Source of the DNA: Nitrospira sp.
Lineage (GTDB): Bacteria > Nitrospirota > Nitrospiria > Nitrospirales > Nitrospiraceae
DNA length: 64,000 nucleotides
Assembly: GCA_024760545.1 (NCBI GenBank)
Contig: CP060501.1
Coordinates: 4,232,036-4,296,035 of the forward strand
Direction of reading: 5' to 3'
A model generated the notes under the pieces. It saw nothing but the letters and a program-made list of their open reading frames with translations, had not been told where the DNA came from and searched no databases. Position numbers and translations under genes: made by a program. Of the stretch, positions 1 to 7,284 are shown piece after piece. How positions within the stretch are numbered: position 1 is the stretch's first letter; the number at the start of each line of letters is the position of its first letter.

Positions 1-385
1 CGGTTGTCTGTGCCAACATGTGTTTGACGCAGTATTGGGTGAGGTAGAGGAAGCCTTCCACATTCGTCGAAATAAGCGCCCTGAAATCTTCAGCTGTGTA
101 GTCCGTGAAGGGCTTGATGAAGAAGATGCCAGCGTTATTGACTACGACGTCGATCGACGTGAAACGGGACAGCGCCGTCTCAACGACCTTGGCGGCAGTG
201 GCTGGCTCGCCGATGTGGCCGTCCACCAGCGCGACGTGGTCGGACGCCCCGACTTCGGTGGATTGGGTCACATTACGGGAATTGGCCACGACGTTGTACC
301 CCTGGTCGACAAACCGGTTGACAATTCCCGCGCCAATCCCTTGCGAGGCTCCGGTTACGATGGCGGTCTTCCGGCGGTTGTTCAT
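1..385 (-). CDS. SDR-family oxidoreductase, C-terminal part outside window
   Basis: Short-chain dehydrogenase/reductase, expected to be a cytoplasmic NAD(P)-dependent oxidoreductase; the substrate cannot be told. The minus-strand reading from ATG at 385 gives MNNRRKTAIVTGASQGIGAG, with the Rossmann glycine motif TGASQGIG near residues 11-18. The NNAG motif (VVVNNAGIF) follows near residue 84. About 128 residues are visible; the catalytic YxxxK and the stop lie left of base 1. It is the last gene of a minus-strand group with the SnoaL-like gene and the truncated alcohol dehydrogenase, which suggests an enzymatic accessory operon. Family assignment is firm. Confidence 0.88.
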   Translation of the reverse strand, partial: MNNRRKTAIVTGASQGIGAGIVNRFVDQGYNVVANSRNVTQSTEVGASDHVALVDGHIGEPATAAKVVETALSRFTSIDVVVNNAGIFFIKPFTDYTAEDFRALISTNVEGFLYLTQYCVKHMLAQTT

Positions 386-403
386 AGTCGTCTGCTGGCC
401 CAG

Positions 404-769
404 TCAGTGGTCGCCATCATAGAAGAACTGCTCGCGTGTGATCTTGTCGTTTGTGACCGTGTAGACACCGACCTCCTCCAAGGTAATCCGTCGGCCGGTG
501 GATTTAGGGGTGACGTCGAGGGTGAAGTAGACGGTGAACTGATCGGGTGTCGCGCCGTTGTAGAACGGCCCGGCCACGGTCTCGCCGTGGAAGGTTTTGT
601 CGGAGACCCAGTCCTCGGATTTCTTGATCACCGGGCCCTGGCCGGCGGTTTCCTTGCCATCGGCTTCAACCGACACGATGTTGGGCGCGTACATCGAATG
701 CATCACGTCGAAGTTCTTGCCCTGTCGACAGAGCTCCACAAACTTGCTTGCGACGGTTCGAAGACTCAT
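404..769 (-). CDS. SnoaL-like / NTF2-fold protein
   Basis: Small NTF2-fold protein of the SnoaL-like group (121 aa from MSLRTVASKFVELCRQGKNF). This family includes small isomerases and cyclases and many proteins of unknown role; no substrate can be assigned. Typical features are the N-terminal helix, the central aromatic-rich strands (VYFTLDVTP) and a C-terminal FFYDGDH end. An upstream in-frame ATG would add 21 residues, but ATG at 769 is preceded by GGAGG at good spacing, so it is chosen. It lies 19 bases ahead of the SDR gene on the same strand, so the two are probably co-transcribed. Confidence 0.8.
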   Translation of the reverse strand: MSLRTVASKFVELCRQGKNFDVMHSMYAPNIVSVEADGKETAGQGPVIKKSEDWVSDKTFHGETVAGPFYNGATPDQFTVYFTLDVTPKSTGRRITLEEVGVYTVTNDKITREQFFYDGDH

Positions 770-863
770 GGTTGCCTCCAATGGGTTGAATGTGGTGAAC
801 GGGGTAGTCGGTGCGCCATGCGCCGCGTCCATCGGTATATCTCGATCGCCGTGTCGTCCGATA

Positions 864-1277
864 TCACATTGTTAACACCACGCGGAACCGCGCCTTGCCG
901 CTTAACATGCGCTCGTAGCCGGCCGCAGCTTGTTGGAGCGGAATCGTCTCGACCATGGGCCGAATGCCCGTGAGGGCGCAAAAGTTCAATGTCTCTTCTG
1001 AATCCCGAGCGGTCCCTGCCGGCCATCCTTGAATAGACCGGCGGCTGAGAATCAGTTGAACGGGCGCCACACTGATCGGATCGGTCGACGCCCCAACCAC
1101 GAGCAGTTTCCCCCCCACTCCGAGTCCGCCCACGAGCGCCGATATGGCTTTGCTGTCCGGCGCGGTCGCCAGAATCACCGACGCTCCTCCAAGGGACGTC
1201 AGTTCTTTCGCAATGTCGACAGCCTCTGTATCGAGATAGTGAGCGGCTCCAAGCTTCAGGGCCAGGGCCTCAACGAT
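864..1277 (-). pseudogene. zinc-type alcohol dehydrogenase, C-terminal fragment
   Basis: Only the C-terminal ~135 residues of a medium-chain zinc-dependent alcohol dehydrogenase remain, from ALKLGAAHYLDTEAVD through GGLGVGGKLLVVGA to the stop at 864. The catalytic domain and the start of the Rossmann fold are missing. The reading frame can be followed upstream to about 1277, where an in-frame TAA and unrelated DNA appear. That DNA is the edge of a cassette that occurs again at 56.5 kb next to a different gene. The simplest reading is that arrival of the cassette cut off the gene. It is unlikely to be functional. Confidence 0.8.
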
Positions 1278-1469
1278 TTACAGAGGATCTTCGACGGCTG
1301 CCAGCGGATCGGGAAAGGTCGCCTGACATTCCAGACATCGCAGCTGGCCCGATTTGGACCCATCTCCTGAGCGAACCTCATCCACTGCACGACTGTGTAT
1401 ACACGCCGTGCGCTACTTCAGCGATGATGCCGGTTCAACGGCTACACGTGTTTGGGGTGGAGGCAGCAT
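1278..1469 (-). pseudogene. 63-aa Cys-containing protein, copy A with premature stop
   Basis: Homologous along its length to the intact gene at 56501-56692 (MLPPPQTRV..., ending LRCLECQATFPDP and a short tail). Here codon 19, GAG in the other copy, is TAG (CTG AAG TAG), so only 18 residues could be made. The downstream frame is otherwise preserved, including the CLEC pair and a CxH pair that look like a small zinc site. Its stop codon sits exactly at the junction with the truncated alcohol dehydrogenase. Confidence 0.65.
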
Positions 1470-2068
1470 AGACAGGACTCCTTTCTGACGTGTGTATGAT
1501 GTTCACATCCAATCTGCTCCCGGCCCCTTGCCAGAGGAGATTGCGGAGGAGACGAGCCAGTCGCAGGCACGGATGTACTCGTGAAGTTCTTTGTGCAAGC
1601 GGGAGAAAAGAAAGGGGGACGCCGCATAGACATCCGTGTTCTCACAAGGTGTCGGCGGAGGGTCTTCCATAACCCGACGGCAAGTTGTGGGTTGGATTAT
1701 AGGTGAAGAAGCCTATGACTATTCGAGTGGGCTGTCAACCTGGGTCGCTGCGCTGTTATTGCTAGGGCAGGCAGCAATGCTCTAAGTCTGCCAAAGCCAT
1801 CTTTCAAATACTGCTCGGGATGCTGCTGCAGGCTATCGAAGGTCACCCCGACCACTCCAAAAGGCAATCCAGACTTATTGGGTAAGACTTCGCAAACTTG
1901 GTTCAGTCATTCAACCTGGAGTTTGCTATAACTGTGGACAAAGTGCGGTTCTCACCTCTTATCGGATACCAGACTGAACAACCGAGTGGAGATTACACTG
2001 CCAATAGCCCAAGGTTCTTCCCAATATTATCCTATCTGCCAGCCTCTACGTTCGAGGAGGCAGAATAG
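1470..2068. other. gene-poor stretch; first third repeated at 56.7-57.0 kb
   Basis: Bases 1470-1805 are homologous to 56693-57020, with scattered substitutions and small indels; the shared block ends abruptly around AAGTCTGCCAA. The conservation is not clearly protein-coding: the open frames differ between copies. Bases 1806-2068 show no convincing gene, repeat or terminator. Confidence 0.5.
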
Positions 2069-2284
2069 CTAGATACAGCTGGCATCTATCATGTGCTGCC
2101 CAATGTGAATCCCCTTGGCATGGGCCTCGTCTTCTGTTTGTCCTGGTGCTCCAATGGTCTCAACCACCTGTGGGTCATCTTCCTCATGAGAGGGTGCTGG
2201 CCAGATCGTTGTTTCAATCAGCCACGTGTGGCCAACGTGCCGCACGGCCGTAACAATCTTTCTGCCCTTGTGGATGGTCTCCAT
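2069..2284 (-). CDS. small hypothetical protein (METIHKGRKI)
   Basis: 71-aa protein of unknown function, last of four closely spaced minus-strand genes. The layout resembles the two KGY/KGF proteins upstream: a start with KGRKI, a middle of strand-like segments (TWLIETTIWPAP), and a C-terminal segment of acidic residues then IGQHMID, comparable to ALGQRIIDG and DYGKLIIDG in the siblings. It is probably a divergent member of the same family. No signal peptide or metal site is visible. Confidence 0.5.
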   Translation of the reverse strand: METIHKGRKIVTAVRHVGHTWLIETTIWPAPSHEEDDPQVVETIGAPGQTEDEAHAKGIHIGQHMIDASCI

Positions 2285-2350
2285 GGTTACTGCTTCAGCA
2301 GATCCTTAATCGCCTCCTCAACCCTCAGCGGCTCCAGCGAACCGGCTGAG

Positions 2351-2587
2351 TTATCCGACCGATAGACCGGGAAACTCGCCGTCAATGATCCGTTGGCCAA
2401 GGGCAATGCAGTGAGCTGTGGCTTCCTCCTCCGTCGCAAACTCATCGGCTGTATAGAACTTTTTGCTTTTCTCCCTGTTTGGAGCGGACGACGAAATAAA
2501 AAGCTTCACACTCCACCTATCGGTATCCGCTAGATGCTCGGGTGCGGGTCGAATGGTGAAGCCTTTATAGGATACTGCGCGGCTCAT
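2351..2587 (-). CDS. small hypothetical protein, YKGFTIRPAP family
   Basis: 78-aa soluble protein starting MSRAVSYKGFTIRPAPEHL and ending GQRIIDGEFPGLSVG. It is clearly paralogous to the 78-aa protein at 2998-3234: same length, same MSRxVSYKGxxIRPAP start, same IIDG..PG.SVG end. The function is unknown. It begins 20 bases after the end of the HU/IHF-like gene, so the group looks like one transcription unit. Downstream of its stop a second frame (LEPLRVEEAIKDLLKQ) remains open up to the next gene, which may be a lost C-terminal tail. Confidence 0.65.
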   Translation of the reverse strand: MSRAVSYKGFTIRPAPEHLADTDRWSVKLFISSSAPNREKSKKFYTADEFATEEEATAHCIALGQRIIDGEFPGLSVG

Positions 2588-2607
2588 GTCGATTGACCTT
2601 GAGCATG

Positions 2608-2919
2608 TCAGTGAATGGAACGGCTAACTCGGAATTCTGCCAATGTAGAGTTTACCGCCGCTTTGAAGGGGAGACTCGCATGAAAGGTCACGGCTCGGCG
2701 GGCCGAGACCATCATCGCTTCGCCTGTTCGTGGATTCCGGCCCGGGCGAGCGTGCTTATTTCGGACCGTAAACTTACCAAAGCCGGAGATGATGATCGGT
2801 TCACCTGCCTGAAGGGTGGTCTTGAGAAGGCTCAGAATCCATTCCAACACTTCAGCGGCCTCGTCCTTCGAGATGTCCGCGTGCTGCTCAATTCGCCTGG
2901 CAATATCCTTCTTTACCAT
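2608..2919 (-). CDS. HU/IHF-family DNA-binding protein
   Basis: 103-aa histone-like DNA-bending protein. The start MVKKDIARRIEQHADISKDEA and the helices match HU/IHF, and the DNA-binding arm FGKFTVRNKHARPGRNPRTG is nearly canonical. ARRAVTFHAS and PFKAAVN complete the family pattern. Such proteins bend DNA and assist recombination, replication and transcription; the arm sequence is closest to IHF-alpha type. Inside an integrative element it may supply a recombination cofactor (inference). It is embedded between the two paralogous 78-aa genes. The C-terminus is about ten residues longer than usual. Confidence 0.9.
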   Translation of the reverse strand: MVKKDIARRIEQHADISKDEAAEVLEWILSLLKTTLQAGEPIIISGFGKFTVRNKHARPGRNPRTGEAMMVSARRAVTFHASLPFKAAVNSTLAEFRVSRSIH

Positions 2920-2997
2920 GCCCTATGGCTTCTCCTTGGGCAGAAGACCCTTCTTCTCGAGAACCCTAATCAAATCCTGCCTGCTTTCCCCTGTGCG

Positions 2998-3234
2998 CTA
3001 TCCAACCGATTCGCCAGGAACTTGGCCATCAATGATCAGTTTGCCGTAGTCAATACACATGATCTCGGCCTCGTCCTTCGTCACATACGCCTCGTCTTTG
3101 GAAAAATGATGAGAGTGCTCTTTGTTCTCAGTGGACCATGAAATGAACAGGTTCAATCCCCACAGGCCGCTCTCCACGAGATGCTGAGGGGCAGGCCGAA
3201 TGATGTAGCCTTTATAGGATACTGAACGGCTCAT
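2998..3234 (-). CDS. small hypothetical protein, YKGYIIRPAP family
   Basis: 78-aa paralogue of the gene at 2351-2587, starting MSRSVSYKGYIIRPAPQHL and ending IIDGQVPGESVG. It is the first gene of the four-gene minus-strand group with the HU/IHF-like gene. After the TAG stop the same frame stays open for another 23 codons (TGESRQDLIRVLEKKGLLPK), ending just before the HU/IHF start. This hints at a longer ancestral protein or occasional readthrough. Function unknown. Confidence 0.65.
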   Translation of the reverse strand: MSRSVSYKGYIIRPAPQHLVESGLWGLNLFISWSTENKEHSHHFSKDEAYVTKDEAEIMCIDYGKLIIDGQVPGESVG

Positions 3235-3465
3235 CTCCGTAGTCCTTGGAATCCGCTAGTATAGAGTGGCGTATTGTAGGAGAGTCATCAATTGAGGCGC
3301 AAGGAGCTGTCATTAGTCCCGAAGGTTATTGAGGGTATATGTAAGCCCATCAGACGTGGATTGGTTCGAGTTTCCCGAAGGCGTTGTAAGAGGGTAATGT
3401 ACGCATATCTACCATACGAACAACTCCTAAAGTTCATTAGGCATGCGAGAATGATAAAATGTGTG

Positions 3466-3642
3466 ATGCCCTCCTTAAAGCATTCCAAGGCCCGTTCTAT
3501 GACCAACCAGAAAGGAAAGAGTTGCAGGAAGGTAAACCGCTACAATTCTTCTTTTGAGCCAAAGGCTTCACTCAAGCAACCTCCAGACACCGGGCGCATC
3601 CCGTGGTTGCCACTCACCCCCAGAATCGGCACGGACGCCTAG
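3466..3642 (+). CDS. IPWLP-motif small basic protein, copy 1
   Basis: 58-aa basic protein starting MPSLKHSKARSMTNQ and ending RIPWLPLTPRIGTDA. Two other genes in the window, at 50900-51073 and 57295-57468, encode 57-aa proteins with the same plan: Lys/Ser/Asn-rich N-terminal half, then PDT(G/S)RIPWLPL.PRIG.D at the very C-terminus. The conserved length and stop position, despite diverged DNA, argue that these are real proteins. No known domain is recognised. A longer reading frame starts upstream, but the paralogues support the ATG at 3466. About 75 bases upstream are also shared with the 50.9 kb copy. Confidence 0.6.
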   Translation: MPSLKHSKARSMTNQKGKSCRKVNRYNSSFEPKASLKQPPDTGRIPWLPLTPRIGTDA

Positions 3643-4105
3643 CGAGTCGGCTTATCCTTGAGCCTTGTCCGTACCCGCCTGTGTCACTAGAAGGGCGAGC
3701 ATTTCCCAATCTCCATATAGGGCGTATCGGTCTCGTCGCCCATTATTTTCTTCTTCCCGCCAGTGGGTACACCCTCACCAACGTCGAGCATGCCTGGCGC
3801 ATCATCCCCGATCGGATCGGCTTGCACGATGTGCGGATTCACGAACTCCGACGCACTGCCGCATCCTGGTTGGCAATCGACGGCGCCAATCTTCCCGTGA
3901 TTCAACAGGTCCTGAATCCTTCTAGCCTCACATGCACCCAGGTTTATGCCAGGCTCTCGCCCCATCGCGCCGCCACCGCCTCGTGCTCTAGAACAAAACG
4001 AAAGGACACACGAGTGGCCGGGGTAAGCACAAGCGGGTCAGTTCTGTGCCATCGTGAATCCCCGAGCCGCAATACGGGAGGCGCTGACGTTAGGGACACC
4101 TGACC
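3643..4105 (+). pseudogene. tyrosine recombinase C-terminal remnant, copy A
   Basis: The frame through 3774-3962 reads like the end of a phage-type integrase: WRIIPDRIGLHDVRIHELRRTA, then ASWLAIDGANLPVIQQVLN and TQVYARLS. The HxLRR box and the tyrosine region are recognisable. The G-H before the tyrosine is lost (LNPSSLT instead of LGHSS.T), and the N-terminal catalytic arginine half is absent. The remnant is present almost unchanged at 57469-57928, and its last ~70 bases recur at 5945-6015. It is not functional. Confidence 0.7.
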
Positions 4106-4125
4106 GTCGTCATTGTATGAGCGGC

Positions 4126-4308
4126 TTACGACTGCTTAGCAGGATTATTTGATTTGGTCAGGTGAGGGGCAATCTTAGAGAGGACTTCCCCGCAGTAGTA
4201 CTCGATCAAAAGGGCTTCATCATGGGTGAGGGGTCGGTTCTGAGCAATAGTCGAGAGAATGTGTTCGCACGCTGAAGAGAATATATGGACTTCTTTTGCG
4301 AGCTCCAT
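4126..4308 (-). CDS. KEV/CEHIL small protein, copy A
   Basis: 60-aa protein starting MELAKEVHIFSSACEHIL, with NRPLTHDEALLIEYYCGEVL and KIAPHL in the second half. It is 97% or so identical to 57951-58133 and clearly related to 51182-51346. A longer relative of 114 aa lies at 53626-53967. Two predicted helices joined by the PLTxDEA turn suggest a small helical adaptor or regulatory protein; the function is unknown. ATG at 4308 follows AAAGGAG. Unlike the 51 kb copy, it points toward the IPWLP gene rather than following it. Confidence 0.65.
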   Translation of the reverse strand: MELAKEVHIFSSACEHILSTIAQNRPLTHDEALLIEYYCGEVLSKIAPHLTKSNNPAKQS

Positions 4309-4431
4309 CAACGCTCCTTTCCCAGGCTTAAATGTGGCGGCATTCTGCCAGAAGCAGTGGTGGAGCCAATACCATCCGAAAGGAGGGGGGCTCTGAGCGG
4401 CTCGCGGTACGAGAAGGGGAGTAGGCTTGGG

Positions 4432-4608
4432 TTACTTCTTGCGGCTACCCTTCTTCTTCGTAGCCTTACGCTTGCGTGTAGGTGTACATGGGTCACTCAT
4501 GGTCGCGCCAGCCACTCCCCGAGCGAGTTTCATGCGAGTAGCGGGATTCTTTCCGGGAAGCTTCTTAGGTACGGGGTTCATTGTAGTTCTTCGCTTGGGT
4601 TGTAACAT
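4432..4608 (-). CDS. Lys-rich 58-aa basic protein, copy A
   Basis: 58-aa strongly basic protein starting MLQPKRRTTMNPVPKKLPGK and ending TRKRKATKKKGSRKK. The start is preceded by GAGGGAG. A copy at 58257-58433 differs by only a few residues and keeps the same start and stop, and a frameshifted third copy of its first half lies at 59515-59574. The Lys/Arg-rich tail resembles small nucleic-acid-binding proteins of the histone-tail type; that role is an inference. No fold can be assigned. Confidence 0.55.
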   Translation of the reverse strand: MLQPKRRTTMNPVPKKLPGKNPATRMKLARGVAGATMSDPCTPTRKRKATKKKGSRKK

Positions 4609-4625
4609 GTCTCCCTCACGCCAAG

Positions 4626-4943
4626 TTAGTCGATTTTGGGTTCGACGGCAAAAAAACGTATCTTACGATCAAGACTGAGATGCTGGGGCGAAAGAATGTA
4701 GGTCCCATACATGCTCGGGATCCAGATTCTATTCGCCGTGATCTCACAGAATCCCGACAATACATAGACGACTCCACCGACAAGTCCACCCCCCAGGGCA
4801 AATGCCGCTTTAAATGGGAAGTAGAGGATCGTGGCGACGCCTGCGGTGAGCTGTAGGTCAGGAGGAGCTTGACTCCAAGCCGGAGGAACCAATACGGAGC
4901 AGCAGATGATGACCACGATGAGCACCACCAGAGGGAATCTCAT
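4626..4943 (-). CDS. small exported or membrane protein
   Basis: 105-aa protein from ATG 4943 (MRFPLVVLIVVIICCSVLVP) with a clear signal peptide ending near PPAWSQA. A Gly/Ala/Val-rich hydrophobic segment follows (AAFALGGGLVGGVVYVLSGF). It is probably exported to the periplasm or sits in the inner membrane. In the repeat at 58.5 kb most of this gene is deleted and its last codons are fused to the next gene. Similar short proteins with a Gly-rich hairpin are common in Nitrospira-like genomes, but I cannot name the family. Confidence 0.55.
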   Translation of the reverse strand: MRFPLVVLIVVIICCSVLVPPAWSQAPPDLQLTAGVATILYFPFKAAFALGGGLVGGVVYVLSGFCEITANRIWIPSMYGTYILSPQHLSLDRKIRFFAVEPKID

Positions 4944-4995
4944 AGGAAACGATTCCCGACATTTACCAATACACCAACATCCCCCAATCCATGAC

Positions 4996-5307
4996 TCAGT
5001 TATCACGCTGCAGCGTCCTCGTATGGCCTTCTTCTGTGACATATGCCTTGATCATATCCCCCGGCCTCACATGATCCAACTTTGTACTCTTGTCTATATG
5101 GATCTTTATCCCTATCCCGTCCTCATCTGCGATGTAGTAATACTCTCCCGCGATCGCCAGCAACGTGCCCTTGATCGTACCCTTTGTGAGGCGTTCTTTA
5201 CTCGTGGGACTGGCTTCTTTTTCCGTCAGGGAATTGGCGGCATACATCACCGTGATTCCCGAGTTCAACAGGCCAATTGTGATTATCGATAGGATCATGG
5301 TTCTCAT
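4996..5307 (-). CDS. exported EKEASPT-family protein, copy A
   Basis: 103-aa exported protein from MRTMILSIITIGLLNSGITV, with a signal peptide cleaved near YAANS. The mature part has EKEASPTSKERLTKGTIKGT followed by a small beta domain: EYYYIADEDG, HIDKSTKLD, GDMIKAYVTEEGH, TLQRDN. The paralogue at 43735-44043 has the same length and motifs, and a third copy at 58514-58849 has lost its natural C-terminus. The fold looks like a compact OB- or SH3-like beta barrel (inference). The family is unnamed as far as I can tell. Confidence 0.7.
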   Translation of the reverse strand: MRTMILSIITIGLLNSGITVMYAANSLTEKEASPTSKERLTKGTIKGTLLAIAGEYYYIADEDGIGIKIHIDKSTKLDHVRPGDMIKAYVTEEGHTRTLQRDN

Positions 5308-5457
5308 AAAGGCTCCATGAAGTGTTGGACCATTATCGCTGAGGACCGCCATGTCCAGAACTGGGCAGGTACCTGGCTGTATGAGCGGCTTACGGCTGGC
5401 CAGCAGGAGTACTCGATTTGGGCAGGTGAGGCGGGATCTTGGAGAGAAGCGCCTCTT

Positions 5458-5712
5458 CTAATTCTTGTTGAGCTGTTTGACTCGGTCTGGAATCTGCGAG
5501 ATCTTGGTGTTGATGTCACCGAGTAGCTTCCATGCACTATCTCGCGCCGCTTTGCCACAGGGCGTCATTTGCAGAGCCACGAGCACTGTTTTCAGGCGTG
5601 CCTCCAATTCTATTTGTTCCAGTTCGAGGTCTTCGCGCAGCTTGATCACCCTTTCTTCGACTGGTTCTGACGGTTGCACTTTGGTGAGCAAATTCTCTGT
5701 CTCACTGGTCAC
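5458..5712 (-). CDS. small helical protein, copy A
   Basis: 84 aa if started at GTG 5712 (VTSETENLLTKVQPSEPVEE), or 108 aa from ATG 5784, where the first 24 residues overlap the lipoprotein gene in another frame. The body is a charged helical hairpin (REDLELEQIELEARLKTVLVAL, then WKLLGDINTKISQIPDRVKQL). The copy at 59001-59255 differs at a handful of residues, which supports coding. GTG at 5712 overlaps the end of the lipoprotein gene by 11 bases, a normal translational-coupling geometry. Function unknown. Confidence 0.5.
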   Translation of the reverse strand: MTSETENLLTKVQPSEPVEERVIKLREDLELEQIELEARLKTVLVALQMTPCGKAARDSAWKLLGDINTKISQIPDRVKQLNKN

Positions 5713-5872
5713 GAGTTGGTTCTCTTGCACATACGCAGGGAACGCCAGTTTCCAGATTGGTGGGAACAAACATGGGTTCTCCATCTGGACACATACCTTC
5801 TCGGATGTTGTCCCCCTTGCAGGAAATCAATGGTGAGGATAGGACGATGATAATGGCGAGTTGGCGGTACAT
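5702..5872 (-). CDS. small lipoprotein, copy A
   Basis: 56-aa protein starting MYRQLAIIIVLSSPLISCKG: a hydrophobic signal with lipobox-like LISC, then a Cys-containing mature part (MCPDGEPMFVPTNLETGVPC and VCAREPTRDQ). The copy at 59245-59415 keeps the signal, lipobox Cys, the two further Cys motifs and the stop. It is probably attached to the outer or inner membrane as a lipoprotein. The Shine-Dalgarno signal (AAGGA) touches the ATG, so the start is not certain. It heads the short minus-strand pair with the helical protein gene. Confidence 0.5.
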   Translation of the reverse strand: MYRQLAIIIVLSSPLISCKGDNIREGMCPDGEPMFVPTNLETGVPCVCAREPTRDQ

Positions 5873-5939
5873 TCCTTTTTCAACATACGCTCCTTGCCCG
5901 GTGGGAGAACTAGGCCTTCTCCCTGACTACGAAGGCGGT

Positions 5940-6263
5940 GGACCCGGCGCTGCAAGCGCAAGCGGATCGGTTCTGTGCCATCGTGAGTTCACCGGCTGCG
6001 TTACCGGAGGAGCTGACAGAGGAAACAGCTGAGGATGTTGCTGCGGTATAGGAGCGCGGTCTGGCAGTATAGGTTGAAGCTTTAGGTGAGCGGACGGCAG
6101 CAGTTAGCTTGTGGCAGTTTGTTTATGGCTCCCTCCAGGATATGGAGGCACTATGCTTGAGCGTTCCAGTACAGGGATATTTTTGAGACGCTATTCTGAG
6201 AGTTGAACCTAGGCACAAATTCTATTATAATAGTTTTAATATAGCCAGGGTCAAGTCTGGAGC
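5940..6263. other. integrase 3' repeat fragment and gene-free leader
   Basis: Bases 5945-6015 repeat the end of the degenerate integrase block seen at 4021-4085 and 57842-57910 (GATCGGTTCTGTGCCATCGTGA). Nothing recognisable lies from 6016 to about 6195. The end holds promoter and operator elements listed separately. Confidence 0.5.
6203..6231 (+). promoter_or_regulatory. sigma70-type promoter upstream of toxin-antitoxin pair
   Basis: TTGAAC at 6203-6208 and TATAAT at 6226-6231 are separated by exactly 17 bases. The -10 lies within a 10-base palindrome TATTATAATA. The predicted transcript starts near 6238, ahead of the toxin-like gene. Confidence 0.6.
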
Positions 6264-6292
6264 TTGACGCATGATAATAATTATATTATAAT
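6250..6292 (+). promoter_or_regulatory. inverted repeat and second promoter over the toxin start
   Basis: GTCAAG (6250-6255) and CTTGAC (6263-6268) form a perfect 6-base inverted repeat with a 7-base spacer. The right arm overlaps TTGACG (6264-6269), which is 17 bases from TATAAT (6287-6292). An operator overlapping a promoter is typical for an autoregulated toxin-antitoxin operon with an XRE antitoxin; binding by the downstream XRE protein is inferred. Confidence 0.5.
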
Positions 6293-6749
6293 GGCATCGA
6301 TACTGTACGACTATGCGGATGGCAAAGAGCCGAACCCTATTACTTCATGGTTGCAGGGGTTGCCCCTAGAGCAATTGGCCCAACTGAATCTTAAGATTAA
6401 GCAGCTGAAAGAATGCGGCGACCAGATATTACCTAACTTCGTAACTGCCGCAGTTGGGTCGGTTGACGTACAAGAGATCAAAGTTAACGGCAGGATGGCG
6501 CTTCGGCTCCTTATTTGCCGGGGGCCAATCGATTCCAGGCTGCCTCCTCAAATGGGCAAGGTGAAAGCTCCATATCCTGCCTATGAATTCACCTTATTAT
6601 TTGGCTCTGAAGAAAGGGACAATCGCTATGTCCCCCATGATGCTGTGAAGCAAGCAGAAAATCGCCGCCTGGCAATTGTTGCAGACAACAGGAAAAGGGA
6701 GCCACACGTCCATGTTAGACCACCAAACGATACAGGACCTACACGATAG
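6291..6749 (+). CDS. putative toxin of a HigB/RelE-like pair
   Basis: 152-aa protein from MASILYDYADGKEPNPITSW. The N-terminal helix pair (LEQLAQLNLKIKQLKECGDQIL) followed by strands (VDVQEIKVNGRMALRLLICR, YEFTLLFGSEERD) is the order seen in RelE/HigB mRNA interferases. It overlaps by 38 bases an XRE-type gene, the usual HigBA arrangement. The sequence is divergent, so the call rests mainly on layout and context. The start is uncertain: ATG 6291 overlaps a -10 box and lacks a ribosome site, and a TTG at 6264 is the alternative. Confidence 0.45.
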   Translation: MASILYDYADGKEPNPITSWLQGLPLEQLAQLNLKIKQLKECGDQILPNFVTAAVGSVDVQEIKVNGRMALRLLICRGPIDSRLPPQMGKVKAPYPAYEFTLLFGSEERDNRYVPHDAVKQAENRRLAIVADNRKREPHVHVRPPNDTGPTR

Positions 6750-7284
6750 TAAGGAATATGCTCATTCATATTTGAATGAATTCTTGAACTCCTATCTCGC
6801 AATGCAGATTAAATTCCTTCGAGAAAGTCGTTCCTGGACTCAAGAAGAGCTTGGGGCCGCCGCAGACATGGCGCAGGAACGAATCGCGGTCTTAGAAAAC
6901 GTCAATCATTCCGCCTGGAAGATTAGTACATTGCAGAAAATAGCTAAGGCTTTTGATCTTACCCTTAGTGTATCCTTTGAAAATTTCAGCGCTCAGATTC
7001 GCAAATTGGATAACTTTACTGCGGAGTCAATGGGCTCATTGGCCAGAACTCCACGGGTACAGGACTTGAGTGTTTATCTCCATCGAACGCCAATTAAAGA
7101 AGCTACCGCTGTTGGTATTCCTGGGGTCGAGGCAATAGGTACAGCAGAGCAAACGAATCCATTGGCCAGAACTACGACAACTGGGAGAAGGATAAGGCGA
7201 GGAACTACACAAAGGACATATCGGCGTCCTTCAAGAACATCGGCTATTTCTGACGCATATACGGGAGAATACATACATGCCTAA
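6712..7284 (+). CDS. XRE-family antitoxin-like regulator
   Basis: 190-aa protein from MLDHQTIQDLHDSKEYAH. Residues ~30-85 form a helix-turn-helix of the XRE/Cro type (LRESRSWTQEELGAAADMAQ, ERIAVLEN, ISTLQKIAKAFDLTLSV). The C-terminal ~70 residues are rich in Thr/Arg and probably unstructured. It is likely a DNA-binding antitoxin that neutralises the overlapping upstream protein and represses the operon through the inverted repeat at 6250-6268 (inference). GGGAG lies ahead of ATG 6712, which is preferred over an in-frame ATG 36 bases upstream. Confidence 0.72.
   Translation: MLDHQTIQDLHDSKEYAHSYLNEFLNSYLAMQIKFLRESRSWTQEELGAAADMAQERIAVLENVNHSAWKISTLQKIAKAFDLTLSVSFENFSAQIRKLDNFTAESMGSLARTPRVQDLSVYLHRTPIKEATAVGIPGVEAIGTAEQTNPLARTTTTGRRIRRGTTQRTYRRPSRTSAISDAYTGEYIHA

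Noticed and set aside
3603-4103. 166-aa frame as a complete gene
   Set aside because: Only its middle matches an integrase C-terminus; key residues and the N-terminal half are gone, so it is called a remnant.
4308-4496. 62-aa minus-strand frame, present also at 58133-58321
   Set aside because: It overlaps the Lys-rich gene in another frame and its conservation is explained by that gene and the cassette duplication.
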